Shown piece by piece: positions 54,669 to 63,313 of a stretch of DNA of 64,000 nt. Positions within the stretch are counted from its first letter, which is position 1. Each line of letters opens with the position of its first letter. Source of the stretch: Natrinema mahii (GTDB lineage: Archaea; Halobacteriota; Halobacteria; Halobacteriales; Natrialbaceae); NCBI GenBank assembly GCA_000690595.2, contig JHUT02000003.1, positions 310,001 to 374,000 of the forward strand, read 5' to 3'. The position numbers were made by a program, and so were the translations under genes. The notes below the pieces were generated by a model. It was not told where the DNA came from. It did not search any database and worked only from the letters and a program-made list of their open reading frames with translations.

Positions 54669-54827
54669 ATGCAACGAGACAGCTACGTCCCCGTGACCGG
54701 CCCCGAGACGACGCTGACGAGGCTGCGAACGACCGGCCGAATCGTCTTCCCACTTGCGGCCGCAGCCGCCGTCACCTGGCTCGGGGTCGCCGTCTTCCTC
54801 GAGGTCGTGACGACGCTGCTGACGTAG
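54669..54827 (+). CDS. Small single-helix membrane protein
   Basis: A 52-residue protein starting MQRDSYVPVTGPETTLTRLR, with one membrane segment FPLAAAAAVTWLGVAVFLEV and a short tail. The hydrophobic segment and acidic-free start suggest a real small membrane protein. No family was recognised and the frame was supported only by composition and start. Confidence 0.45.
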   Translation: MQRDSYVPVTGPETTLTRLRTTGRIVFPLAAAAAVTWLGVAVFLEVVTTLLT

Positions 54828-54938
54828 CGGCGGACTGGCCGGGACGCTCGAGGCGGTCCGTCGACCCGCTCTCGAGTACGGTGTGGGACGTCACTGGAGC
54901 GCAATTCGGCGGTTCGGCGTCGAGACGGCGCTGGTCCG

Positions 54939-55331
54939 TTACTCCCCGCGCCAGTTCGGGTTCTCCCGCGGCGGACTGAAGATGTCGACGCCGCGGACCA
55001 CCTCGTCGCCGCGGTTCTCCGCGGCGTGGGGCTGGCCGCCCGGAATCGCGTAGGAGTCGCCCGGACCGCAGACGATCTCCTTTCGTCCGTCGGGGCCCGC
55101 CGACTGGCGACCGCCCGACGCGTCGCGGTCGTCGCCGTCGACGAGGAAGGTCAGTTCCCCCGCGCAGATGTACCCGGTCTGTTCGTGGGGGTGGCTGTGT
55201 TCCTCGACGACCGCGCCGGGTTCGATCTCGAAGTGCTGGACGTTCATCGAGTCGGTGCCGGCAAGCAACGCCAGATGGACGCCGTCGGCGGCCTCGGACG
55301 GTTCGCGGTCGGTCAGGGAGACGCGTTCCAT
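54939..55331 (-). CDS. Cupin-domain protein
   Basis: A 130-residue cupin. The metal motif HSHPHEQTGYICAGELTFLV and the second motif PGDSYAIPGGQPHAAEN are intact. Between them is a 17-residue hydrophilic segment (DRDASGGRQSAGPDGRK), longer than in most single cupins and likely an added loop. The substrate is unknown. The open frame on the minus strand toward 55799 is a shadow of the SMR transporter region. Confidence 0.8.
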   Translation of the reverse strand: MERVSLTDREPSEAADGVHLALLAGTDSMNVQHFEIEPGAVVEEHSHPHEQTGYICAGELTFLVDGDDRDASGGRQSAGPDGRKEIVCGPGDSYAIPGGQPHAAENRGDEVVRGVDIFSPPRENPNWRGE

Positions 55332-55469
55332 ACGCCCGTCGAACGACGATCTCCTACATAATTTCACGGGTTCCGATCGCTTCGAGCGAGCCCCGCTGAG
55401 TCGAGACGGGTGTGCCGACGGCGGCTCGCAATCGGAACACGTTTCAACCATATATGATAAAAATAGGAC

Positions 55470-55802
55470 ATGAACCCGTACGCACTGCTCGCCGGGGCGA
55501 TCCTGTCGGAACTCGTCGGCACGACGGCGCTGAAACTCTCCGAGGGGTTCTCGCGACCGCTCCCGAGTCTCGTCGTCTTGCTCGGCTACGGCGTCGCCTT
55601 CTATCTCCTCTCGCTGACCCTCGAGGAACTGCCGGTCGGGCTCGTCTACGCGACGTGGGCTGCACTCGGGATCGTCGGCGTCGCGGCGATCGGCGTCGCC
55701 GTCTTCGGTGAGCGCCTCGATTGGGCGGCCGTCGTCGGGATGGGGCTCGTCCTCGCCGGCGTCTACTGTCTCAACGTCGTTTCGGACGTGGCCGCCCACT
55801 GA
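55470..55802 (+). CDS. Small multidrug resistance (SMR) transporter
   Basis: A 110-residue four-helix protein of the EmrE/QacE type. The essential glutamate is in ILSELVGTTALKLSEGF, helix 2 begins LPSLVVLLGYGVAFYLLSLT, and the loop LPVGLVYATWAALGIVG is typical. It acts as an antiparallel dimer that exports cations in exchange for protons. AT-rich sequence precedes the ATG, but no TATA box at the right spacing could be fixed. Confidence 0.9.
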   Translation: MNPYALLAGAILSELVGTTALKLSEGFSRPLPSLVVLLGYGVAFYLLSLTLEELPVGLVYATWAALGIVGVAAIGVAVFGERLDWAAVVGMGLVLAGVYCLNVVSDVAAH

Positions 55803-55879
55803 GGTCGCCGAGCGGGCCGACGGACCACTTTCGCCGCGCGTGGCGAAGCTTCAACTGTCCCGAGCGGCCACTGCGAGCC

Positions 55880-56404
55880 ATGTACGCCGTCGTCGGCTGT
55901 AGCGAGTGTTCGAACCTCTGGATCATCGAGGGGCGATCGGAGACGACCCAGTGTCCCCGCTGTGGCGCGCGCAGGGCCTACGAGAAGCGCAAGAAGTTCG
56001 TCGAGACCGACGACGCGGCCCACGCCCGCGACGTGCGCGCGTCGATGCTGGCCAACCGGCAGGGCGAGGGCGAGGCCTTCGCCGAACTCGACTCCTTCGA
56101 CGCCCTCGAGGACGCGGTCGCCGACGGTGTCGTCGACGATGACGAGTACCTCGAGGAGTCGGGACTGGACGTCGACGCGGTCGACGCCGCCGGCGACCGC
56201 GACCCGCGCGGACCGACCCGCAGCGGGAGCAAGCGCGAGATCGTCGAACGGGCCCTCGAGACGCTCGAGGAGCCGACCGAGGGCGAGATCGTCGACTACG
56301 CCGCCGAGCGCGGGATCAAGCCCGAGTACGTTCGGGACGCCCTCGAGAAGTTGACGCGACGGGGCGTCGTCAGCGAGAGCCGCGGCCGGTATCGGCTGCT
56401 GTGA
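55880..56404 (+). CDS. Zinc-ribbon and winged-helix protein (DUF5817-like)
   Basis: A 174-residue protein. The N terminus is a zinc ribbon (VVGCSECSNLWIIEG, then CPRCG). The C-terminal 55 residues are a winged helix: SKREIVERALETLEEPTEGE then VRDALEKLTRRGVVSES. The central region is acidic. The combination resembles a haloarchaeal family recalled as DUF5817 of unknown role, plausibly DNA-binding. It is convergent with hmgA. Confidence 0.75.
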   Translation: MYAVVGCSECSNLWIIEGRSETTQCPRCGARRAYEKRKKFVETDDAAHARDVRASMLANRQGEGEAFAELDSFDALEDAVADGVVDDDEYLEESGLDVDAVDAAGDRDPRGPTRSGSKREIVERALETLEEPTEGEIVDYAAERGIKPEYVRDALEKLTRRGVVSESRGRYRLL

Positions 56405-56425
56405 GTCTCCAGTCGCGGTGCCGGC

Positions 56426-57652
56426 CTATCGACCGAGGTCCTCGTGGGCGCTGGCGAGGTGATTCGACGCCAGCGCGCCCAGCAGGGAGAGTTCGCCGGC
56501 GAGCGCGCCGACGGCGATGATTTCGGCCAGCGCGTCGGCGTTCGAGCCGGGCGGATCGCCCCCGCCGCGAAGCCCGAGGATCTCGAGCGCTTCGGCCTGG
56601 GTCGGGAGTTTCGTGCCGCCGCCGACGGTCCCGACCTCGAGCGAGGCCAGCGAGACGCTGGCGTAGAGGTCGGTGGTGCCGTCCTCGCGCTCGCGGGTGT
56701 CCATCGTCGTGATCGTGTTGGCGGCCTCGACGACCTGGGCCTCGTCCTGGCCGGTCGCGAGGAAGGCCGCGCCGACGACGTTGGCGGCGTGGGCGTTGAA
56801 CCCCAGACTGCCGGCCTTGGCGCTGCCGACGAGGTTCTTGCGGGTGTTGGCCTCGGCGATGGCGTCGGCGGTCGTGTGGAGGCGATCCTCGACCAGCTCG
56901 CCGGGGATCACGGCGTCGGCGGTGACCGAGCGGCCCCGTCCCTCGACGGCGTTGATGGCGGCGGGTTTCTTGTCCGAACACATGTTCCCCGAGAGCGCGA
57001 CGAGCGAGGCGGGGGTTTCGGCTTCGACGAGTTCGCAGGCCTCGCCGGTGGCGATCGTGGCCATGTTCATCCCCATTGCGTCCTTGGTGTCGTAGGCAAA
57101 GCGCAGGAAGACCGAGTCGCCGACGACGTAGGGCTCGACGTCGAGCAGTTCACCGTGGCTCGTGGTGGACTCGGCGGCCTCGGCCAGCGCCTCGACATTG
57201 TCGCTGACCCACTCGACGGTCTCGGCGGCTTCGGCGACGCCCGCGACCCGAAACACCGGCGCGCGGGTCATCCCGTTTTTCGTCACGCGGGCATCGGCGC
57301 CGCCCGCGGACCGGATCACGCCCAGCCCGCGGTTGACCGACGCCAGCAGCGCGCCTTCGGTCGTCGCCAGCGGCAGGTAGTGGTCGCCGTCGGCCGCGCC
57401 GCCGGAGACGGGGACCGGCCCCACGACGCCCATCGGCACCTGCGCCGCGCCGATCATGTTCTCGATGTTCGGCTCCGCTCGCTCGGCGTCGAAGGCGTAG
57501 TCGCCGATCGCCTCGAGGTCGGTCCCCGACTCGCGTTCGACCAGCAGCTGCCGGGCCGCGGCCGCGGTGTCGTGGTCGGCGTGGTCCTCGAGTTCGTGAA
57601 TGCGGAGGTCCCCCTCCTGCACCCGGTCGGCGAGGGTCTCGGGATCTGTCAT
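56426..57652 (-). CDS. hmgA: 3-hydroxy-3-methylglutaryl-CoA reductase
   Basis: A 408-residue class I HMG-CoA reductase, the key step of mevalonate synthesis for archaeal isoprenoid lipids. Landmarks: ENMIGAAQVPMGVVGPVPV, the catalytic-site region ATTEGALLASVNRG, DAMGMNMAT, and near the end LEVGTVGGGTKLPTQ and the histidine in ASNHLASAHEDLGR. This is the target of mevinolin in haloarchaea. ATG 57652 starts the family sequence; the longer open frame is an upstream artefact. Confidence 0.95.
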   Translation of the reverse strand: MTDPETLADRVQEGDLRIHELEDHADHDTAAAARQLLVERESGTDLEAIGDYAFDAERAEPNIENMIGAAQVPMGVVGPVPVSGGAADGDHYLPLATTEGALLASVNRGLGVIRSAGGADARVTKNGMTRAPVFRVAGVAEAAETVEWVSDNVEALAEAAESTTSHGELLDVEPYVVGDSVFLRFAYDTKDAMGMNMATIATGEACELVEAETPASLVALSGNMCSDKKPAAINAVEGRGRSVTADAVIPGELVEDRLHTTADAIAEANTRKNLVGSAKAGSLGFNAHAANVVGAAFLATGQDEAQVVEAANTITTMDTREREDGTTDLYASVSLASLEVGTVGGGTKLPTQAEALEILGLRGGGDPPGSNADALAEIIAVGALAGELSLLGALASNHLASAHEDLGR

Positions 57653-57747
57653 GGGTAGGCCGAGACGGGGCCGGCCCCTAACAGTTGCTGATTGGCCGCG
57701 TTGACAGCCTCCCACCCCTGGCGGGGTGGGCGTTCGCTCGCTACGTG

Positions 57748-58140
57748 TCACTCCGAGCCGAGTTCGAACGAGAGGTCGCCCCCGACGGCGCGATACCCCG
57801 TGATCCCCTCGTAACAGACCAGCGCCAACAGCGCGCCGGTCCCGATCGTGGCGATGACGAGTTCCCGGAGTCCCTCGGCCTCGGCGGCGAACGCGACCGC
57901 GAACACGGCCGTCGCGAGCGCGGCGAACCGGAGCCTGCTTCGGGGGCTGATCGCCGCGTCGGTGACCGCGAGATACAGCTGCGGGACGGCGACGGCGACG
58001 CCGGCAAACAGCAGTACAGCGACTACCGGCCCGTCGCGAAGCGAGGTACCAAACTGCCCCTCGAGGACGACCGAGACGGCGACCGCGAGGACGAACACCA
58101 GCAGCGAGCCGAAGAGAACGCGGCCTTCGCGATCGATCAT
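57748..58140 (-). CDS. Four-helix membrane protein, function unknown
   Basis: A 130-residue hydrophobic protein with four helices: VLFGSLLVFVLAVAVSVVLE, PVVAVLLFAGVAVAVPQLYL, LRFAALATAVFAVAFAAEAE and LVIATIGTGALLALVCYEG. Ending GGDLSFELGSE is acidic. It lies upstream of hmgA on the same strand, 95 bases away, and may share its transcript. No family was recognised. Confidence 0.6.
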   Translation of the reverse strand: MIDREGRVLFGSLLVFVLAVAVSVVLEGQFGTSLRDGPVVAVLLFAGVAVAVPQLYLAVTDAAISPRSRLRFAALATAVFAVAFAAEAEGLRELVIATIGTGALLALVCYEGITGYRAVGGDLSFELGSE

Positions 58141-58297
58141 ACCGATCGGTCAACGCGGAGCCGGGTCAACGTTGCGCTCGGTTGCAGTCTCGGCGACTGA
58201 CGGCGTCGCAATCGCGGGCGAGTCGGGTCCCGCGCCGCCGACCCGCGGGACCGCTCGAGGGGGTCGATTTTTGCCGCTGGATCGAGAGGACGGGAGC

Positions 58298-59281
58298 ATG
58301 GACGTCGGACTCATGGTGACGGACTTCGGCGAGACCGATCTCGCGGACGTGGCCGTCCGCGCGGAGGACAGCGGCTACGACGCCGTCTGGCTCGGCGAAC
58401 TCTGGGGGGCAAGCAGCGTCGTGCAGGCGACCGAGATCGCCTGCCGGACCGACGATATCGACGTCGGGACCGCGATCGTGAACGTCTACTCGCGGACGCC
58501 GGCCGTCCTCGCGATGACCGCCGCCTCGCTCCAGGACGTCTCGGAGGGCCGGTTCACGCTCGGCCTCGGAACGAGTACCGCCGCCGCCGTCGAGGGGCTT
58601 CACGGTCTGGCGTTCGACCGACCGGTGCGACGCGCCCACGAGACGATCGAACTGGTCCGCGAACTGACCGCGGGCACCGGCGAGCCGGTCGACTACGAGG
58701 GCGAACTGCTCGAGTCGTCGGCGTTCCCGTCGATCGAGGTCTCGGTCCCGATCTACCACGCCGGGCTCGGCCCGGCCAACCGCCGGGTCGTCGGCCGGCT
58801 GGCCGACGGCTGGATCCCGCACAACGTCCCGTTCTCGCGGCTCGAGACGGCCTTCGAGGAGGTCGCCGAGGCCGCCCGGGAGCGCGACCGTGATCCCGAC
58901 GCGATCGAGATCGCGCCGTACGTGCCGGCGGCGGTCAGCGACGACCCCGACGAGGCCCGCGAGACGTTGCGCCGGCACGTCGCCTACTACGTCGGCAGCG
59001 GCGAGGGGTACCGCCGGGCGGTCGCGACCGAGTTCCCCGACGAGGCCGACCGGATCGCCGAGTCCTGGCGGGCGGGCGAGAAGGGCGCGGCGGCGGCCGC
59101 GGTGACCGACGCGATGATCGCGGACCTGGGCGTGGCCGGCACCCCCGAGACGGCTCGCGAGCGGCTCCGGGACCTGATCGCCGAGACCGGGATCGACCAC
59201 CCGATCGTCGTCGTCCCAGAACCCGCCTCGGACGCCGTCGCCGAGGCGACGATCCGCGAACTCGCGCCCGACCGGCTGTAG
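58298..59281 (+). CDS. LLM-class F420/flavin-dependent oxidoreductase (Mer-like)
   Basis: A 327-residue luciferase-like TIM barrel: AEDSGYDAVWLGELWGASSV, LQDVSEGRFTLGLGTST, PIYHAGLGPANRRVVGRLAD and GTPETARERL near the end. It resembles 5,10-methylenetetrahydromethanopterin reductase (Mer) homologues, which use coenzyme F420, common in haloarchaea. Whether it acts on a C1 carrier or another substrate is not clear. ATG 58298 has the family start. Confidence 0.82.
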   Translation: MDVGLMVTDFGETDLADVAVRAEDSGYDAVWLGELWGASSVVQATEIACRTDDIDVGTAIVNVYSRTPAVLAMTAASLQDVSEGRFTLGLGTSTAAAVEGLHGLAFDRPVRRAHETIELVRELTAGTGEPVDYEGELLESSAFPSIEVSVPIYHAGLGPANRRVVGRLADGWIPHNVPFSRLETAFEEVAEAARERDRDPDAIEIAPYVPAAVSDDPDEARETLRRHVAYYVGSGEGYRRAVATEFPDEADRIAESWRAGEKGAAAAAVTDAMIADLGVAGTPETARERLRDLIAETGIDHPIVVVPEPASDAVAEATIRELAPDRL

Positions 59282-59328
59282 CGGCTCGAGGGCGGGCGGA
59301 CCGACGACGGACGTTCGTCGTCGATCCG

Positions 59329-60399
59329 CTACTCGAGCCCCACTCGACACCCGGTCTCGGCCGATTCGTAGGCGGCCTCGATGACGCGCAGGTCCGCCAG
59401 CCCGTCCGCGCCGTCGGGTTCGGGTGTGGTGCCTGTCAGCACGCAGTAGCCGAAGTAGTCGAACTCCTCGCAGACCTCGTCGACCGAGGGGCCGGTGTAC
59501 TCCATACAGACGTCCCCGCTCTCGACGACCATCTCCTGTGGGACGACGCCGCCGAACGGCGACTCGATGTTGACCGTCCCGTCGGTGCCGATCAGCTCGA
59601 GCCGGCTGGTGGCGTGGGCGTCGAAACTGGCGGTACACGAGGCCGTCGCGTCCGCGTCGAACTCGAGTTGGACGGCGACGTGTTCGTCGACGGCCGCAAA
59701 GGGGCCGCCGCTCGAGTGCGTGGTCGCGTACACGCCCGTCGGTTCTCGATCGAGCAGAAACCGGATCGTGTTGAGCGGATAGACCCCGAGATCGACCAGC
59801 GCGCCGCCGCCGGCGCGGTCGGGATCGAGCCGCCAGCTGTCGGGCCCCGCGGTCTCGAGCAGCGGGTTGGAGAAGCAGCCGTGGAGTTGGACGACGTCGC
59901 CGATGGCGCGCTCGCGGACGAGGTCCCGCGTGCGCCGAACCGTCGGCTCGGTCTGGAGTCGGTAGGCCGTCATCAGGGTCACGCCGGCGTCGGCACAGGC
60001 GTCGACGACCTCGCGGGCGCGGTCGACGGTCGTCTCGAGGGGCTTCTCGCAGATGACGTGCTTGCCGCGGTCGGCCGCCGCGATCGCGTACTGTCCGTGG
60101 GTCGCGTTCGGCGTCGCGACGTAGACGGCGTCGTAGGCGTCCGCACACTCGCCCGCGAGGAAGGCGTCGTAGTCGACGACGGCGTCGACGTCGTACGTCT
60201 CGGCGACGTCAGCCGCCCGGTCGGGGGAACTCGTCACCAGCGTCGTCGTCTCGCAGTAGGTCCCCGCGGCGATCCCCGGCAGCGCGCGCTGGCGTGCGAA
60301 GCCGCCGACCCCGACGACGGCGAGGCGAACCGTGCCCGCCGCCGCCTCGCGCTCCCAGTCCCGTCGCGTGAAGTCCGCGAAGGCGTCCTCGAGTGCCAT
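59329..60399 (-). CDS. Gfo/Idh/MocA oxidoreductase, D-xylose dehydrogenase (Gfo6)-like
   Basis: A 356-residue NAD(P)-dependent dehydrogenase. It has a Rossmann start VRLAVVGVGGFARQRALPGI, the family motif HVICEKPLETTVDRA with the catalytic lysine, and TAYRLQTEPTVRRTRDL and ALVDLGVYPLNTIRFLLDRE, all closely matching haloarchaeal Gfo6 D-xylose dehydrogenase. The Gfo6 paralogy is wide, so the sugar cannot be fixed. No xylose pathway genes are adjacent. Confidence 0.82.
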   Translation of the reverse strand: MALEDAFADFTRRDWEREAAAGTVRLAVVGVGGFARQRALPGIAAGTYCETTTLVTSSPDRAADVAETYDVDAVVDYDAFLAGECADAYDAVYVATPNATHGQYAIAAADRGKHVICEKPLETTVDRAREVVDACADAGVTLMTAYRLQTEPTVRRTRDLVRERAIGDVVQLHGCFSNPLLETAGPDSWRLDPDRAGGGALVDLGVYPLNTIRFLLDREPTGVYATTHSSGGPFAAVDEHVAVQLEFDADATASCTASFDAHATSRLELIGTDGTVNIESPFGGVVPQEMVVESGDVCMEYTGPSVDEVCEEFDYFGYCVLTGTTPEPDGADGLADLRVIEAAYESAETGCRVGLE

Positions 60400-60554
60400 A
60401 CCGTCGCTACGACGGCGAGCGAAAAGGCTCCAGTGTCCGGATCGCGGACTGTCCCGAACTCGTACCGATCGGTACCGCTGAACAACCGACGACTCGTTTT
60501 CGATCGTTCCACCAGTCGATGGTATTCCCCCGGAACGACCTATCGAAGGAAAAA

Positions 60555-60567
60555 GTTATTCAATAAC
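60555..60567. promoter_or_regulatory. Palindrome over the nadA TATA region
   Basis: GTTATTCAATAAC is a perfect inverted repeat around one C, in the AT-rich stretch before nadA. It overlaps the likely TATA element, about 45 bases from the ATG, and would be well placed for a repressor of NAD synthesis. An AGGTGA Shine-Dalgarno at 60592-60597 lies six bases before ATG 60604, so this transcript is leadered. Confidence 0.5.
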
Positions 60568-60603
60568 GCCCTCTGAGTTGTAGTCACTCACAGGTGACCC
60601 AGG

Positions 60604-61737
60604 ATGGCTAAAATGGAAACGGCGGAGCTGGAAACCGACCTGAGTCTGTTCAAATACGACAACCTAGAGCAGTTGCCGCCCCAGTACCGGGACCTTGCGG
60701 CGTCGGAACGAACGGACCGGATCGAGGCAGCCCTCGAGGAACTGGGCGACGACGTCGTCATCCTCGGGCACAACTACCAGCGACGCGAGATCGTCGAACA
60801 CGCCGACTTCATCGGGGACTCCTACCAGCTCTCGACGGAGGCGGCCAACGCCGACGCGGAGTACGTGATCTTCGGCGGCGTGACGTTCATGGCCGAGAGC
60901 GCGGACATCATCACGGACGACAACCAGTCCGTGATCCTTCCCTCGATGGAAGCGTCCTGTCCGATGGCGGGGATGGCCGAGGCCCTGCAGGTCGACAGCG
61001 CGTGGGCCGAGATCACGGCGGCCGCGCCCGACGAGGAGATCATCCCGATCACCTACATGAACTCCTACGCGGACCTGAAGGCCTTCTGTGCGAGCCAGGG
61101 AGGGCTCGTCTGCACCTCGTCGAACGCCCACGAGGCCTTCGAGTACGCCTTCGACAAGGGCGACAAGGTCCTGTTCCTGCCCGACAAACACCTCGGGGAG
61201 AACACGGCCCACCGGCTCGGCATGGAAGACGAGATCGCCCAGTGGGACCCCTGGGATCCCGCGGGGAAAGACGCCGACGAGGTCGCGGAGAGCGACATCA
61301 TCCTCTGGGACGGCTACTGTCAGGTCCACGAGCGGTTCACTGCCGACCACATCGCCGAGATCCGTGCGGACCACCCCGGCGCGAAGGTCGTCGTCCACCC
61401 CGAGTGTCGCCGCGAGGTCGTCGAGGCCGCCGACCGGGTCGGCTCGACCAGCACGATCTGCGAGACCGTCGAGAACGCCGATCCCGGCGAGACGTGGGCC
61501 ATCGGCACCGAGATCCACCTCACGAACCACCTCCAGCGCTGGCACCCCGAGGTGAACGTCCTCCCGCTCTGTGGCGACGCCTGCATGGACTGCAACGCCA
61601 TGCGCCAGATCGATCCCAACTACCTCGCGTGGGTCCTCGAGGAACTCGTCGCGGGCCGGGAACACAACGTGATCGAGGTCGCCCCCGAGGAGAAGGAACT
61701 CGCGGAAGTGGCCCTCGACCGCATGCTCGAGATCTGA
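60604..61737 (+). CDS. nadA: Quinolinate synthase NadA
   Basis: A 377-residue NadA that condenses iminoaspartate with dihydroxyacetone phosphate to quinolinate. The three 4Fe-4S cysteines are in MEASCPMAGM, HPECRREV and CGDACMDCN. Other landmarks are DDVVILGHNYQRREIV and FIGDSYQLSTEAA. It is directly followed by nadB with one base between the stop and the next ATG, so the two form an operon. AGGTGA precedes the ATG by six bases. Confidence 0.95.
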   Translation: MAKMETAELETDLSLFKYDNLEQLPPQYRDLAASERTDRIEAALEELGDDVVILGHNYQRREIVEHADFIGDSYQLSTEAANADAEYVIFGGVTFMAESADIITDDNQSVILPSMEASCPMAGMAEALQVDSAWAEITAAAPDEEIIPITYMNSYADLKAFCASQGGLVCTSSNAHEAFEYAFDKGDKVLFLPDKHLGENTAHRLGMEDEIAQWDPWDPAGKDADEVAESDIILWDGYCQVHERFTADHIAEIRADHPGAKVVVHPECRREVVEAADRVGSTSTICETVENADPGETWAIGTEIHLTNHLQRWHPEVNVLPLCGDACMDCNAMRQIDPNYLAWVLEELVAGREHNVIEVAPEEKELAEVALDRMLEI

Positions 61738-61738
61738 G

Positions 61739-63313
61739 ATGACCGAAACCGACACCAGCACGGCGACGACGACCGATGGCGAGGTCACGGACGTCCTCGT
61801 CGTCGGCAGCGGCATCGCGGGCTGTGCGGCCGCCCTCTCAGCTGCGCGCGAGGGCGCGGACGTACTGCTCCTGACGAAAGCGACCAAACCCGACGACGCC
61901 AGCACCGACTGGGCGCAAGGTGGTATCTCCACGACGCGGGGCGACCCCGAGTCGCTCAAGGCCGATATCATCGACGCCAGCGACGGCACCGCCGATCCCG
62001 ACGCCGTCGAGACGCTCGTCGCGAACGCCGACGACGCCGTCGAAGACGTTCTCGTCGACACCCTCGGCGTCGCGTTCGACGAGGGCGAAAACGGCGAGTT
62101 CGACTACACCCGCGAGGCCGCCCACTCCGAGTACCGGATCCTCCACGTCGACGCCGCGACCGGCTCGCACATCCTGCGGCCGTTCCTGAACTACGTCGAC
62201 GACCACGAGCGCATCGAGGTCCGGCAGGATACGGCCGCCCTCGAGTTGATCTCCGCCGAGGGTCGAGTTCACGGCGTCGTCAGCGACGAGGAACCCGAGG
62301 GCCATCCGATCTACGCCGGCGCGACGGTGCTGGCGACCGGCGGGATCGGCGCCCTCTACGGCCGGTCGACCAACCCCGACGGCGCGACCGGCGACGGGAT
62401 CGCCATGGCCGCGCTCGCGGGAGCCGACGTCGAGGACATGGAGTACGTCCAGTTCCATCCGACCGCGTATGCGGGGGAGGATCCGTTCCTGCTCTCCGAG
62501 GCGCTTCGGGGCGAAGGAGCCGTCCTCCGCAACGGCGACGTCTCCGAGTCGAAAGACTCGGAGGCTCGGAAGACGGAGTCTTCCGGTGGCGAGCGGTTCA
62601 TGACCGAGTACCACCCGCAGGGGGATCTCGCACCCAGAGACGTCGTCGCCCGCGCCGTCGAAACGGAACGCGAGGAAACCGGCACGGTCGTCCTCGACGT
62701 GAGCCCCCTCGAGTTCGAGGCGGAGTATCCCGCCATCGCCGAGAAATGTCGCGACCGCGGCATCGAAGGCGACGAGATCCCCGTCGCACCCTGCGAACAC
62801 TTCCTGTGTGGCGGCATCGCCGTCGACGACCGCGGCCGCACCTCGCTCGACCGGCTCTACGCCGCCGGGGAGTGTGCCCGCACCGGCGTCCACGGCGCGA
62901 ACCGGCTGGCGAGTACCAGCCTGCTCGAGGGGCTCGTCTGGGGACTGCGAGCGGGCGCGGATGCAACTGGATTCGAACCCGAGCCCGTCGAGGCGCCCGA
63001 ACTCCGGAACCGCGACCCCGACCTGCCCGACCGGTTCGCCGCCGAGAAGTTCACCCGACTCACGCGGACGATGGACGAGTCTCTGGGGCTCGAGCGCGAC
63101 CCCGCGGAGATCGCCCGCGCGAGTGCCGTCCTCCGGCGGCTCAAGGGCGAGGTCGACGCCTACGTCCGCACCCGGACCGCCCGCAGCCTTTACGAACTGC
63201 GCAACGCCAGCGTCGTCGCGCTGTTGATCGCGCGCGCGGCGAGCGAAAACACCGACTCGGTCGGCTGTCACTACGTCGTCGACGAAGAACGATCGGCTCG
63301 AGCGGACCCTTGA
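61739..63313 (+). CDS. nadB: L-aspartate oxidase NadB
   Basis: A 524-residue flavoprotein oxidising aspartate to iminoaspartate for NadA. FAD-binding VLVVGSGIAGCAAALSA is at the N terminus; DWAQGGIS and HTDxRGRTSLDRLYAAGECA are typical, and NRLASTSLLEGLVWG closes the active site region. A hydrophilic insertion (SESKDSEARKTESS) interrupts the normal GDGERFM-type motif between about residues 270 and 284. It is encoded by DNA that forms two hairpins. nadC, often next, is not present. Confidence 0.95.
   Translation: MTETDTSTATTTDGEVTDVLVVGSGIAGCAAALSAAREGADVLLLTKATKPDDASTDWAQGGISTTRGDPESLKADIIDASDGTADPDAVETLVANADDAVEDVLVDTLGVAFDEGENGEFDYTREAAHSEYRILHVDAATGSHILRPFLNYVDDHERIEVRQDTAALELISAEGRVHGVVSDEEPEGHPIYAGATVLATGGIGALYGRSTNPDGATGDGIAMAALAGADVEDMEYVQFHPTAYAGEDPFLLSEALRGEGAVLRNGDVSESKDSEARKTESSGGERFMTEYHPQGDLAPRDVVARAVETEREETGTVVLDVSPLEFEAEYPAIAEKCRDRGIEGDEIPVAPCEHFLCGGIAVDDRGRTSLDRLYAAGECARTGVHGANRLASTSLLEGLVWGLRAGADATGFEPEPVEAPELRNRDPDLPDRFAAEKFTRLTRTMDESLGLERDPAEIARASAVLRRLKGEVDAYVRTRTARSLYELRNASVVALLIARAASENTDSVGCHYVVDEERSARADP
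62542..62585 (+). repeat. Twin hairpin insertion within nadB
   Basis: Two adjacent perfect hairpins: CTCCGAGTC-GAAA-GACTCGGAG (62542-62563, 9-bp stem) and CGGAAGAC-GGA-GTCTTCCG (62567-62585, 8-bp stem). They coincide with the extra protein segment of NadB and add a multiple of three bases, keeping the frame. Confidence 0.75.

Noticed and set aside
55449-55462. TATA box of the SMR transporter gene
   Set aside because: The AT-rich element lies only 8-20 bases from the ATG, too close for a leaderless promoter with the conserved start; it was not annotated.
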